This document shows, piece by piece, positions 7,844 to 16,341 of a stretch of 64,000 nt of DNA. The DNA is taken from assembly GCF_036388275.1 (NCBI RefSeq), contig NZ_DASVSF010000091.1:20575-84574 (forward strand), given 5' to 3'. How positions within the stretch are numbered: the first letter of the stretch is position 1; the number at the start of each line of letters is the position of its first letter. This DNA comes from Longimicrobium sp. (GTDB taxonomy: Bacteria > Gemmatimonadota > Gemmatimonadetes > Longimicrobiales > Longimicrobiaceae). A program made the position numbers and the translations under genes. The notes under the pieces were generated by a model. It saw nothing but the letters and a program-made list of their open reading frames with translations. It was not told the DNA's origin and searched no databases.

Positions 7844-8602
7844 TCAGTTGGAATAGCACGTCGTCTCATACTCGTATCCCTCGAATTCCCAGTAGCTGCC
7901 GTTCCACACCTCTACTCTGTACGTCGTCGTCTGGCACCAGCTGCCCCCGCTTGAAGCCGCGGAACCATCGCCACCAGACCCACTGCCGCCATCGCTTGGA
8001 CCGGAGCCACCCTCCTCACCCGGCGGGGGCGAATCCTCGTCCTCCTCTTTCGGACAGGAGGGCTGAGTAGCGGCCGCTTGCGCGAAGCCGGGGCTGGCGG
8101 TCTGGTTGATGGTACCCCAGGCACCAGCCCAATACGTCGTCCGTGCAGATTGGAGTACGTCAAAATTAGCGGTATGGTCGCAGCTCGATCCGACGGTGTA
8201 TTGAAACGGCTGGCCTTTGATCTGTGCTTGTGGGAAGATAGTCGCCTGAGGGAATTCTTCTGAAGGGCTTGCTACATGACTGGTGCCATGCAAGATGCCG
8301 AGCGTGAGCTTCATCACACCGCGATTGCCATACCATTCGCTACTGCCGTAACCCTCGGCGATTTTGTTGTTCCACTGCACCCGGGCTCGGACGCTCTTTA
8401 CGTACGGCGTGTAATTGTCGGGAACTTGGGATTCATTCTCAAAATACGGGAGTTCCTGGCCGTCATCCGTGATGATCGTGGCCTGATGATTTGGTCCCGT
8501 CGACGGTGCCGGAATCCTGCCCGGCTGCGTTATGTCCGCGCATCCAACCGCGGCGGTTGCGGTACACACCGCAACCATGATTCGTCTCCAACGGTGTTTC
8601 AT
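7844..8602 (-). CDS. Lipoprotein with Gly/Ser-rich linker, unknown function
   Basis: A 252-aa predicted lipoprotein: MKHRWRRIMVAVCTATAAVGC places the lipobox cysteine at residue 21. A mature domain (about 40-180) contains several aromatic and Asn-rich strands. Then comes a low-complexity Glu/Pro/Ser/Gly segment, and a short C-terminal Cys-flanked domain (WCQTTTYRVEVWNGSYWE...CYSN) whose two cysteines could pair. The frame stays open to 8662, but the signal peptide argues for ATG 8602. It lies 60 bases downstream of the tandem paralogue pair. No family recognised. Confidence 0.65.
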   Translation of the reverse strand: MKHRWRRIMVAVCTATAAVGCADITQPGRIPAPSTGPNHQATIITDDGQELPYFENESQVPDNYTPYVKSVRARVQWNNKIAEGYGSSEWYGNRGVMKLTLGILHGTSHVASPSEEFPQATIFPQAQIKGQPFQYTVGSSCDHTANFDVLQSARTTYWAGAWGTINQTASPGFAQAAATQPSCPKEEDEDSPPPGEEGGSGPSDGGSGSGGDGSAASSGGSWCQTTTYRVEVWNGSYWEFEGYEYETTCYSN

Positions 8603-8662
8603 CCCGGGCTCCTGGTGGGATTGTGGTGGTGCACCCTGCGCGTCACGATGCAGCAGATCCAT

Positions 8663-10012
8663 TCAGGATGGGGTCCGAGGACACTCCACCCGTACGTGGA
8701 TCAAAAGTGAGAACAGGGTGGTTCGCTCGCGGTCCATCGCGGGTCCCGAGATCAGAATCTCGGACGGGCCAGTCTGGCCCGCCGCGAACGACGCGTCGTA
8801 CGGTGAAGGAATGCTCCCCAGCAGCACCGCGGTGCCGGCTGAATCCCGAGCGAACCGGATGTCGCGCCCGGGCGAGCCCGGCGGCGCGTGCTCGGAAACC
8901 CAGAGATTCACGCCCTGCGAGAGCGGAAGGAACCACACCTTCGTGAACGGGTGAAGGGCCGGATCCAGAACGACGATGGGACCGTCACCCTTCTGAATGC
9001 TTCCATGCATCACGTGCGCTTCGGAGCGTGAAGAACCCTCCGGTCCGGGGACCTCGGCCCACCACGTGAGGACGGGTCCGGCCGGCGAGTCGTCGAACCA
9101 GGCACGCCGCACCTCGGAGCGGCTGCTGGACACGGCCCTGTGCAGGATGCGCCACGTGGGCTGGCGCACCCAGAGGAGGATGGAGCTGCCGTCCTGGCGC
9201 AGGCGCAGATCCGCCTGCTGCGACGCCACCACGAGCCCCAGGTCGTCGGAGTACGCCAGGTCCGGCACGGCGTAGCCGCTGCGTACGATCTCATACGTCC
9301 AGTGCCCGTCGATCTTCTCGTACACGATGAAGGCGCCGGTGCCGTTCGCGGCCCTGTGCGGCAGTGCCCACGCGATGCCCTTGTCCGTGGCGATCAGTCT
9401 CGAGCCGCCCCTCGCCCTGATCGGTGTGCCCTCGTCCGGCGCGGGAAACGGCAGCCGCTCGAGCACCGTCCACCGCTGCCCATCCAGAACGCCGTGCCAC
9501 AAGGCCACCGTGCTGTCGCGGAGCGTATCCCGCGGAGCGACTTCGGCGAATACCACCGCCCATGTTCCATCGGGACGGGCAACCGCCCTGATGCCTTCGG
9601 TCAGGTGCAGAGGAATGGGAGAGGTGACTACTCGGGCGGGCCCGGACGGTGGGAGCACGGCTCCGAAAACGCTGTCCTTCGCGAGTTGCTGCCACTTTCC
9701 CTCGGCGCTCTGCCGAAGCATGAGGTTGTAGCTGCCCGCCAGGAGCATTTCGCCCCGGCTGGAACGGCTCATCATTTCCGGGTAGATGTAGAGCTGCCGG
9801 CCCTCCGTATCCATCAACCGCTCGCGAGCTACTTCGTGAACCACACAGCGGCCGGCGGCGGACCCATGCCCCGTGTGCCCATCGGTGCGGCCCTGAAGCG
9901 CGCTCGGGGGTGCCGAGTGAACCGCGCCGCAGGCCTGGAGCAGCGTGGCCAGGATGACGACGGCGGTGGCCTGCGCGAGGCGCGGAAGGTGGCTGCCAGC
10001 ACTCGCCCTCAT
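8663..10012 (-). CDS. Lipoprotein, downstream member of a tandem paralogue pair
   Basis: A 449-aa predicted lipoprotein (MRASAGSHLPRL...LLQACG lipobox at its start). The rest is rich in beta strands, with repeated W-x-V/D-G-x-W patterns (ADGTW-like, DGQRWTVL, GHWTYEIV, PTWRILHR) spaced like blades of a beta-propeller, consistent with a sialidase/BNR-like or propeller fold. No catalytic residues can be assigned. It is very similar over nearly its full length to the upstream gene (10009-11427). Its ATG overlaps the stop of that gene (ATGA), so translation is probably coupled. It ends at PRTPS, while the upstream copy runs on for about 30 residues. Confidence 0.75.
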   Translation of the reverse strand: MRASAGSHLPRLAQATAVVILATLLQACGAVHSAPPSALQGRTDGHTGHGSAAGRCVVHEVARERLMDTEGRQLYIYPEMMSRSSRGEMLLAGSYNLMLRQSAEGKWQQLAKDSVFGAVLPPSGPARVVTSPIPLHLTEGIRAVARPDGTWAVVFAEVAPRDTLRDSTVALWHGVLDGQRWTVLERLPFPAPDEGTPIRARGGSRLIATDKGIAWALPHRAANGTGAFIVYEKIDGHWTYEIVRSGYAVPDLAYSDDLGLVVASQQADLRLRQDGSSILLWVRQPTWRILHRAVSSSRSEVRRAWFDDSPAGPVLTWWAEVPGPEGSSRSEAHVMHGSIQKGDGPIVVLDPALHPFTKVWFLPLSQGVNLWVSEHAPPGSPGRDIRFARDSAGTAVLLGSIPSPYDASFAAGQTGPSEILISGPAMDRERTTLFSLLIHVRVECPRTPS

Positions 10013-11427
10013 GCCTGCCCCGGTGGGTCGCGGACGATTTCCGAGATGGTCGGCAACGGGAGCCCTGGACGGAACGCGGATCGGGAGGGATGCAGCAGAT
10101 CCATCCAGGACGAGGTCCGAGGACACTCCACCCGTACACGGATCAAAAGCGAGAACAGGGTGGTCCGCTCGCGGTCCATCGCAAGGCCCGAGATCAGAAT
10201 CTCGGACGGGCCAGTCTGGGCGGCCCCAAAAAACGCCTCGTACGGTGAAGGAATGCTGCCCAGCAGCACCGTGGTGCCCGCGGAATCCCGAGCGAACCGG
10301 ATGTCGCGCCCGGGCCCGCCGGGCGGCGCGTGCTCGGAGATCCAGAGATTCACGCCGTGCGAGAGCGGAAGAAACCATACCTTGCTGAACGGGTGAACGG
10401 CCGGATCCAGAACGACGATGGGCCCGTCGCCCTTCTGAATGCTTCCATGCATCACGTGTGCTTCGAAGCGTGAAGAACCCTCCGGTCCGCGGACCTCGGC
10501 CCTCCACGTGAGGACGGGGCCCGCCGGCGAGTCGTCGAACCAGGCACGCCGTACCTCGGAGCGGCTGCTGGACACGGCCCTGTGCAGGATGCGCCAGGTG
10601 GGCTGGCGCACCCAGAGGACGATGGAACTGCCGTCCTCGCGCAGGCGCCGATCCGCCTGGTGCGACGCCACCACGAGCCCCAGGTCGTCGGAGTACGCCA
10701 GGTCCGGCGTGGCGTAGCCGCTGTGTATGATCTCGTAAGCCCAGCGCCCGCCGATCTTCTCGTACACGATGAAGGCGCCGGTGCCGTTCGCCGCCCTGTG
10801 CGGCAGTGCCCACGCGAGGCCCTCGCCCGTGGCGATCAGTCTCGAGCCGCTCCTCGCGTAGACCGGTGTGCCCTCGTCCGGTGTGGGGAACGGCAGCCGC
10901 TCGAGCACCGTCCACCGCTGCCCATCCAGAACGCCGTGCCACAAGGCCACCGTGCTGTCGCGAAGCGTGTCCTGAGGAGCGACCTCGGCGAATACCACCA
11001 CCCATGTTCCGTCGGGTCGGGCAACCGCCCTGATGCCTTCGGTCAGGTGCAGAGGAATGGGAGAGATGACTACCCGGGCGCCCCCGGACGGTGGGAGCAC
11101 GGCTCCGAAAACGCTGTCCTTCGCGAACGGCTGCCACTTTCCCTCGACGTTCTGAATGAGATTGTAGCTGCCCGCCAGGAGCATTTCGCCCCGGCTGGAA
11201 CGGCTCATCACTTCCGGGTAGATGTAGAGTTGCCGGCCCTCCGCATCCAGCAACCGCTCGCGAGAAATTTCCTGAACCACACATCGGCCGGCGGCGGACT
11301 CATGCCCCGTGTGCCCATGGGTGCGGCTCTGAACCGCGCCGCAGGCCTGGAGCAGCGTGGACAGGACGAGGACGGCGGTGACCTGCGCGAGGCGCGGAAG
11401 ATGGCGACCGGCAGCACCGGCCCTCAT
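10009..11427 (-). CDS. Lipoprotein, upstream member of a tandem paralogue pair
   Basis: A 472-aa paralogue of the next gene downstream with the same lipobox region (VLSTLLQACG) and the same propeller-like W/G repeats. The differences cluster near the N terminus: a shortened QSRTHGHTG linker and SYNLIQN in place of SYNLMLRQS. The C terminus has about 30 extra residues, which are translated from the region that precedes the paralogue start. The stop overlaps the next ATG by four bases. The pair arose by tandem duplication; both reading frames are intact, so both may be expressed. Function unknown. Confidence 0.75.
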   Translation of the reverse strand: MRAGAAGRHLPRLAQVTAVLVLSTLLQACGAVQSRTHGHTGHESAAGRCVVQEISRERLLDAEGRQLYIYPEVMSRSSRGEMLLAGSYNLIQNVEGKWQPFAKDSVFGAVLPPSGGARVVISPIPLHLTEGIRAVARPDGTWVVVFAEVAPQDTLRDSTVALWHGVLDGQRWTVLERLPFPTPDEGTPVYARSGSRLIATGEGLAWALPHRAANGTGAFIVYEKIGGRWAYEIIHSGYATPDLAYSDDLGLVVASHQADRRLREDGSSIVLWVRQPTWRILHRAVSSSRSEVRRAWFDDSPAGPVLTWRAEVRGPEGSSRFEAHVMHGSIQKGDGPIVVLDPAVHPFSKVWFLPLSHGVNLWISEHAPPGGPGRDIRFARDSAGTTVLLGSIPSPYEAFFGAAQTGPSEILISGLAMDRERTTLFSLLIRVRVECPRTSSWMDLLHPSRSAFRPGLPLPTISEIVRDPPGQA

Positions 11428-11730
11428 GCCTGCCCCGGTGGGACGCAGACGAACGATTCGCAAACGAGAGCCTTCCGAAAGGGCCGCGTCACGGCGCGAG
11501 AATGTTCCCCCGGTCGGCCTGCGTTGGGCCGCTGGATGGGCGCGAGTCGTGCGGGGCCTCTCTTCGACGCGAGCGGACACTGCCCTCAACAGGGGCTTTT
11601 GTTTGGGCGCAAAAGGCGCGCCAGGGCCGCGTGGGGATCGGGCTTGGCAGGCGCGCGGACCAACTCGGAATCGCGCCACTTCGTGCTCATATCGAGCACG
11701 TCTGAAAGACCGTTTCGGTGTCGCAGTTCG

Positions 11731-11883
11731 GCGCGGCGGATGAGCGGGCCGAACGCGCGCTCGGCACCGGAGGAGTGGGAGGCGGTGGTGGCGGACCTGG
11801 CGGAGAGCACGCGGACGAGCTGGAGCGGCATGTAGAACGGCTGCGAGTCTTGGCCGCTGAGCTACGTAGTCGCGCATCGCCGT
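11731..11883 (+). pseudogene. Decayed copy 1 of the small helix-turn-helix gene
   Basis: Shares a near-identical run with bases 7030-7130 of the intact gene (RARMSGPNARSAP.EWEAVVADLAE coding part) but lacks the N-terminal half. A one-base deletion around 11808 shifts the frame, so TAG follows soon after. It is located upstream of the divergent lipoprotein gene at 11427. The bases 11428-11730 beside it hold no gene I can support. Confidence 0.8.
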
Positions 11884-11919
11884 GAGGCGCCGAACACCTT
11901 TGTGCGCTCGAGGCCGGTT

Positions 11920-12291
11920 GTGAAAAATCTGCTGTGGATCGACTGCATCGCAGGCGCGCTCGCCGGAGTGCTGGTGCTGTTGTTCAGTGGGTGGCTCAGC
12001 AGCCTGCACGCGTTGCCGCGAGAACTCCTGCTGGCGAACGGCGCGATGAACCTGCTCTACGCATCGTTCTCCTTCAGCCTCGCCGTGCGGGCGAGACGGC
12101 CGCGGTCATTGATCAACGTGCTGGTATTCGCGAATCTCTCCTGGGCGATCGTGTGCCTGTGCCTGGTTACGGTTTTCGCCGGGTCGGCGACCGCGTTCGG
12201 CATTGGGCACCTGGTGGGAGAGGCGGTTTTCGTCGGAGGGCTGGCGGGACTGGAGTGGAGGTGGCGCGACCAGCTCCTCGCGGCGGCATGA
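11920..12291 (+). CDS. Small multi-pass membrane protein
   Basis: A 123-aa hydrophobic protein with four likely membrane helices (about 3-28, 36-54, 66-88, 92-112), separated by short Arg-rich loops (RARRPRS at 57-63), giving a compact four-helix bundle. I place the start at GTG 11920 because GAGG lies seven bases upstream; another GTG at 11902 is possible. No conserved charged residues inside the membrane suggest a catalytic or transport role. It is a stand-alone gene between the lipoprotein pair and the BIG2 lipoprotein. Confidence 0.65.
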   Translation: MKNLLWIDCIAGALAGVLVLLFSGWLSSLHALPRELLLANGAMNLLYASFSFSLAVRARRPRSLINVLVFANLSWAIVCLCLVTVFAGSATAFGIGHLVGEAVFVGGLAGLEWRWRDQLLAAA

Positions 12292-12450
12292 GGCACCCCC
12301 GGACTGCCGCCCGCACTCTCCCGTGCGCGCGCACGCGATACGCTGATCCCCGCGATCGATCCCCCCGAGGTCGAGTCCGGCGTTGCCGACCGGGCATGTT
12401 CCCATTACGCTTCCATCCACTCACCGCCACCTGTCCCGGTAGTCCGTTCC

Positions 12451-14133
12451 ATGATCCGAGCATTGCGTCCCGTACTCGCCGTCGCCTGTGCCCTCGCCTC
12501 CGTGGCCCTGAGCGGTTGCGAAAACCCATCGGGGGCTGACTCCGTCGAGAGCGTGCGGGTTGCCCCCGACACCGCCTACGTGCGGATCAACACCGCGCAG
12601 CGGCTGGAGGCGACCGCCCTGGGCAGGCGCGGCCCGGTACGGAAGGCCCCGCTCACCTGGACGAGCGCCGACAGCACCATCGCCAGTGTTTCGGCGGAGG
12701 GAGTGGTGACGGCCAGGAAGTACGGAGTGACGACGGTTACGGCGGCGGCGGGTGCGGTTTCGGGAAGCGCAACGGTGTGGGTAACCGGCACCCCGGGTGC
12801 GCACATCGCTTCGGGCGACGCAGTCGAGGACACGATCGGCGCCATCCTGCTGGCACCGCTGGTGGTGGAAGTGCGCGACTCGTTGGGAGTGGCCATGGTG
12901 GGCCGGGAGGTCGTCTTTTCCGCGGTCCCCGGCTCCGCCTCGTACCCCCGCGAACCGATGACGATCGGGCTCGTTCCCGCGGGCGGTTTCGGCCTCGCGC
13001 AGCGGGTCGTGACCGACGCCGAGGGACGGGCGGCCGCGCGGGTGCGGATGGCCACGCAAGCCGGACCCGCGGCCATCACGGTCCGGGTAGACGGCACCGT
13101 CTACGCCGGTACCGCGCACTACGCGGTTCGGCCCGGTGCTCCCGCCCGCGTGCGGCTTGCGCCGCGCGATACGGTGTTCTTCGCCGGGCGCCAGGTGGCG
13201 CTGCGCACCTCGGTGATGGACCGCATGGGACATCCCATCGCGGCGCCGGTGGCGTACTCCGCCGCCGGGGGGGCAGTCACCGTGAACGCGGCTACCGGCG
13301 TGGTCACCTCCAGCGCGTTCGGAACGTCGTTCGTCGTGGCCCGCGCGGGCCAGGGCGTCGACAGCGTTCGCGTGTCGGCAGCGCCCGAGGGCGCGCTGGT
13401 AGCCGCCACCCCGGACGGAATCGTACTGATGAACTTCGACGGCACGGGACGCCGGGTGCTCGGCCCCGGAACGCATCCGGCGTGGGCGCCGTCGGGCGAC
13501 GCCGTGGTGTACACCGGGAGCACCGGGCGGCTGGTGACCCAGGGCCTTTCCGGGGCACCGGCTCCGCTCGCCAGCCTCGTGGTGGGGGCCTGGCCACAGT
13601 ACAGCCGCGACGGCACCTGGATCTACTACCAGGACTACGGCCCGATGCGCGCCCGCGCCGATGGCGGGCGATTCGAGGGGTTCGGGCCTGGGAGCGGCTC
13701 CGGCCACCCGTCTCCCTCACCCGACGGATCGAAGGTCGTTCACTACCAGGAATCCGGGCTGGGGGCGAACATCCGCATCTTCGACCTGGTTACGAAGCAG
13801 CACTCGCCCGTGCTGGCCGCGGGCCACGCCCCCACGTGGTCACCCACGGGCGACCTGATCGCGTTCAACGAGGTGCGCCCGGAACTGCCCGACGCTCTCC
13901 GGTTGGGGGGGCTGATGGTGATCCGGCCCGATGGCACGGGGCTGCGCCGCATCGCGCCCACGCAGGGGTACTACTACTTCTCGCCGCGCTGGTCGCCGGA
14001 TGGCCGGTGGGTGATCGCCAGCGGCCGTTCCGCGGTGCACCTGGTGCACGTGGAGACCGGGATGATCATCCCCCTGCCGTTCTTTGACTACGTATACGGG
14101 GTGGACTGGCGGCCGGGGCCGCTGCTGCCGTGA
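12451..14133 (+). CDS. BIG2/Ig-like lipoprotein with C-terminal TolB-like propeller
   Basis: A 560-aa surface lipoprotein: the lipobox ALSGC sits at residues 19-23. Residues about 30-112 form a bacterial Ig-like (BIG2) domain (SVRVAPDTAYV...LTWTSADSTIASVSAEGVVTA, given in part), followed by two further Ig-like segments to about 310. The C-terminal 250 residues carry repeated PDG motifs (SPDGSK, RPDGTG, SPDGRW) typical of WD40-like/TolB propellers. This architecture usually serves adhesion or protein-protein interaction at the cell surface. No enzymatic site is visible. The ATG has no clear ribosome site. Confidence 0.85.
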   Translation: MIRALRPVLAVACALASVALSGCENPSGADSVESVRVAPDTAYVRINTAQRLEATALGRRGPVRKAPLTWTSADSTIASVSAEGVVTARKYGVTTVTAAAGAVSGSATVWVTGTPGAHIASGDAVEDTIGAILLAPLVVEVRDSLGVAMVGREVVFSAVPGSASYPREPMTIGLVPAGGFGLAQRVVTDAEGRAAARVRMATQAGPAAITVRVDGTVYAGTAHYAVRPGAPARVRLAPRDTVFFAGRQVALRTSVMDRMGHPIAAPVAYSAAGGAVTVNAATGVVTSSAFGTSFVVARAGQGVDSVRVSAAPEGALVAATPDGIVLMNFDGTGRRVLGPGTHPAWAPSGDAVVYTGSTGRLVTQGLSGAPAPLASLVVGAWPQYSRDGTWIYYQDYGPMRARADGGRFEGFGPGSGSGHPSPSPDGSKVVHYQESGLGANIRIFDLVTKQHSPVLAAGHAPTWSPTGDLIAFNEVRPELPDALRLGGLMVIRPDGTGLRRIAPTQGYYYFSPRWSPDGRWVIASGRSAVHLVHVETGMIIPLPFFDYVYGVDWRPGPLLP

Positions 14134-14254
14134 TCCGTGCGGGGTACGATGAAGATTTCGTGAACGCAAGTTCTCCTTGCCGCAACTGGTCGCGATGCGA
14201 TGAAGGCGCACGTGCACTACAATGCGACGCGCTCAGCAGGACGGCCGGCAAGAA

Positions 14255-14400
14255 CCCGCCACGATTCGCCGCGCGCCGATGAGCGGGCCGAACGCGCGCT
14301 CGGCCCCGAAGGGGTGGGAGGCGGTGGTGGCGGACCTGGCGGAGAAGCACGCGGACGAGCTGGAGGGGCGGGTTGGGCAATTTCGGGCTCTCGCTGCAGC
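14255..14400 (+). pseudogene. Decayed copy 2 of the small helix-turn-helix gene
   Basis: Matches the second half of the gene at 6933 (TIRRA.MSGPNARSAPKGWEAVVADLAEKHADELE.RV) with the reading frame kept, but the N-terminal helix-turn-helix is missing. The frame runs into unrelated sequence, which continues to 14626. It fills most of the gap between the BIG2 lipoprotein and the gene at 14484. Confidence 0.8.
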
Positions 14401-14483
14401 CTCCGCAGCAGGTAAGCGCGAAGACGAACCGCAACCTTGTGCGCGGAGTCGGACGGTTCCACATCCGGCTGACAGCATGACCA

Positions 14484-14873
14484 ATGGCGAAGCTGCTCAA
14501 GGCACTTGGCGGGATGTTCCTGGTGGTGACCTGTGTCGTCGTCGTGAGTGTGGCACAGCGGAATCTGATGCACGCCGAAGCGCATGGCACCGTGCCGGTC
14601 GAGCGCCTCGCCGAGCGCGGAAGTGAGCTCGAGAAGTCGGTCACGAAAGCGGTGATCGACTCGTTGGCTGTGGGGCCGTACCCGCCCGAATGGGACTGGT
14701 ATGCCCGCCGCGACGTTTCCACCGATGGCGACACCATCCGGTTCCGAATCTACCGCACTGAAGACGCGCGCCTGCTCGGCCGAATTCTCCGCCCCAAGCC
14801 CATCTATGCGGGCGGCGCCACGTACGTCATCTCGCAGCGACGGCTCCGCGGGCGGGCCATCGGAGTCCGATGA
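14484..14873 (+). CDS. Membrane-anchored protein of unknown function
   Basis: A 129-aa product with an N-terminal hydrophobic anchor (residues 5-24) and a mixed alpha/beta extracytoplasmic part. No lipobox is seen, so it is either a signal-anchor or a cleaved secreted protein. There is no recognised domain; one strand-rich stretch (DTIRFRIYRTEDARLLGRIL) stands out. The ribosome site is unconvincing, so the start is uncertain. It lies between two decayed helix-turn-helix copies. Confidence 0.5.
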   Translation: MAKLLKALGGMFLVVTCVVVVSVAQRNLMHAEAHGTVPVERLAERGSELEKSVTKAVIDSLAVGPYPPEWDWYARRDVSTDGDTIRFRIYRTEDARLLGRILRPKPIYAGGATYVISQRRLRGRAIGVR

Positions 14874-15087
14874 ACTCCCCATCGATGCAGCCCATCCCAT
14901 ATCGTTCGAGATCCTCGTTCTTTCCGGCTATCGAGCGTTGGATATAGCCGGGGCATGAACTCGCCCTTCTGCAGCCTTGGCTTCCGGCGCCCGACATGAT
15001 GTCTCGAAACCGGGGATGGGTCGTTTTTGAACTGTGCGGCCCGAACAGGGCACGCGCAGGACACGAACCAATACGGAGAGACTAACG

Positions 15088-15474
15088 ATGCGCATGATCG
15101 CCCTGGCCCTGCTCACCCTCTCCCTTGCATCGGCCGCATGTGGCCGGGACCTCGCGACGACCGCCGAGGTGACCGCATCTCAGGTCCAGGTACGCCGGAC
15201 GGATGACGGCATTCGCCTGATCAACAGCACCGATCGCCCCGTCGCCTTCGCCGTGTGGAACACCGGGTGGCTTGCGGCGTTTGCACCCTGCACGGATACG
15301 GGGCCAGACTGCTCGCGGCTAGCTCCGGGCGCCAGCGTCGTCGTTCCCCGATCGCAGGTCGCTGGCAGCAGCCCTGAAATGGAGGAAGTGATCGTCCGCT
15401 GGTGGCACGTGGTCCCGGACGGCGCGGGTGGATACCGGGCGGAGACGGTCCACGAGGTCCGTGTCCCGTCCTGA
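15088..15474 (+). CDS. Small lipoprotein of unknown function
   Basis: A 128-aa product beginning MRMIALALLTLSLASAAC, with the lipobox cysteine at residue 18. The mature part looks like a single small beta-sandwich (VQVRRTDDGIRLINSTDRPVAF at its start, in part), with two further cysteines (CTDTGPDC) that may pair. GGAGAG lies eight bases upstream of ATG 15088, which decides this start over the open frame from 15034. No neighbour gives a functional hint. Confidence 0.7.
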   Translation: MRMIALALLTLSLASAACGRDLATTAEVTASQVQVRRTDDGIRLINSTDRPVAFAVWNTGWLAAFAPCTDTGPDCSRLAPGASVVVPRSQVAGSSPEMEEVIVRWWHVVPDGAGGYRAETVHEVRVPS

Positions 15475-15549
15475 GCCGCGCGTCAGATCCGTCACCGCCG
15501 ATCGCGCGACGCGTTGACGCCCTGGGCAGAGTGGACCGGAGCCGCGGAA

Positions 15550-15713
15550 CATCGACCCGCACACGATTCGCCGCGCGCGGATGAGCGGGCCGAACGCGCG
15601 CTCGGCACCGAAAGGGTGGGAAGCGGGTGACGGACCTGGCGGAGAAGCACGGAGACGAGCTGGAGCGGCGTGTGAAGCCACTACGGCAGATCTCGCGTGC
15701 GCTCCGCCGGTAG
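15550..15713 (+). pseudogene. Decayed copy 3 of the small helix-turn-helix gene
   Basis: Matches from DPHTIRRARMSGPNARSAPK onward, then loses the frame in the segment GGGAAGCGGGTGACGG at 15628-15643 relative to the intact gene. It also preserves the C-terminal stop region (CTCCGCCGGTAG). The N-terminal half is missing. It sits directly after the lipoprotein gene that ends at 15474. Confidence 0.8.
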
Positions 15714-16341
15714 GACGGTGCTGGCTCGCAGCGGGTAACAACGAGTGACGATTTTTCTTGTATTTGCTTGGCGGGAGCATTTAATTAGAAGGATCCGCAC
15801 GCTTCGATCCCGGATTGTGGTTGAGCACTCACAGCCTACCGGAGGGACACTCACCGGGTTCTGCACAATACCACCATCCCTTGGCGGCAGGGCTCTTCTA
15901 TCAAGCCAAGGACCGATCGGGGCCGAAGGCGTCGTGCACGTCCCACCGTTTACGTTCTTCGGTGGACAACGCCACGGCCGCAGCTCGTGGACAACTCGCA
16001 ATAATCCTCCGGCAACGTGCGCGAGCGTGCTCGGGGTGCTCGCCCGGCGCGCGCAGCGCTCGGCCCCGATCCGCGGGGCGGAATGCTTCTCTCCGCCTCG
16101 GACAACACGTTCGCCTCAGTCTCAGGTTATCAGCTAGTCGAGTAGGCCCATTCTACTCTACTGCGCAACGAGATGCTGCGGGAAGGAATGGAGTTGGACC
16201 TACAGCATCTGCATCCGCTCTTTCCCCGCGGTGCAGTTCGGGGGGAGCATCACGGGCCCAAGTCCCGGACAGCGGAAGTCCCCTTACCGCGGTCGGTTCA
16301 TCCCACCGCGAGTCGTTCCCCGCCTTGACAAGAACCTCATA
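15714..16341. other. Intergenic stretch without supported gene
   Basis: About 630 bases. Open frames exist on the plus strand (for example 15745-16137), but they lack ribosome sites, have composition unlike neighbouring genes and resemble no family. I see no structured repeat here. Confidence 0.5.

Noticed and set aside
10013..11284. N-terminal extension of the downstream paralogue frame (open up to 11284)
   Set aside because: This part lies inside the upstream paralogue in another frame; the signal peptide and lipobox define the start at 10012.
15745..16137. 130-residue plus-strand open frame
   Set aside because: No ribosome site, no conserved pattern, Arg/Ser/Pro-rich composition like random frames.
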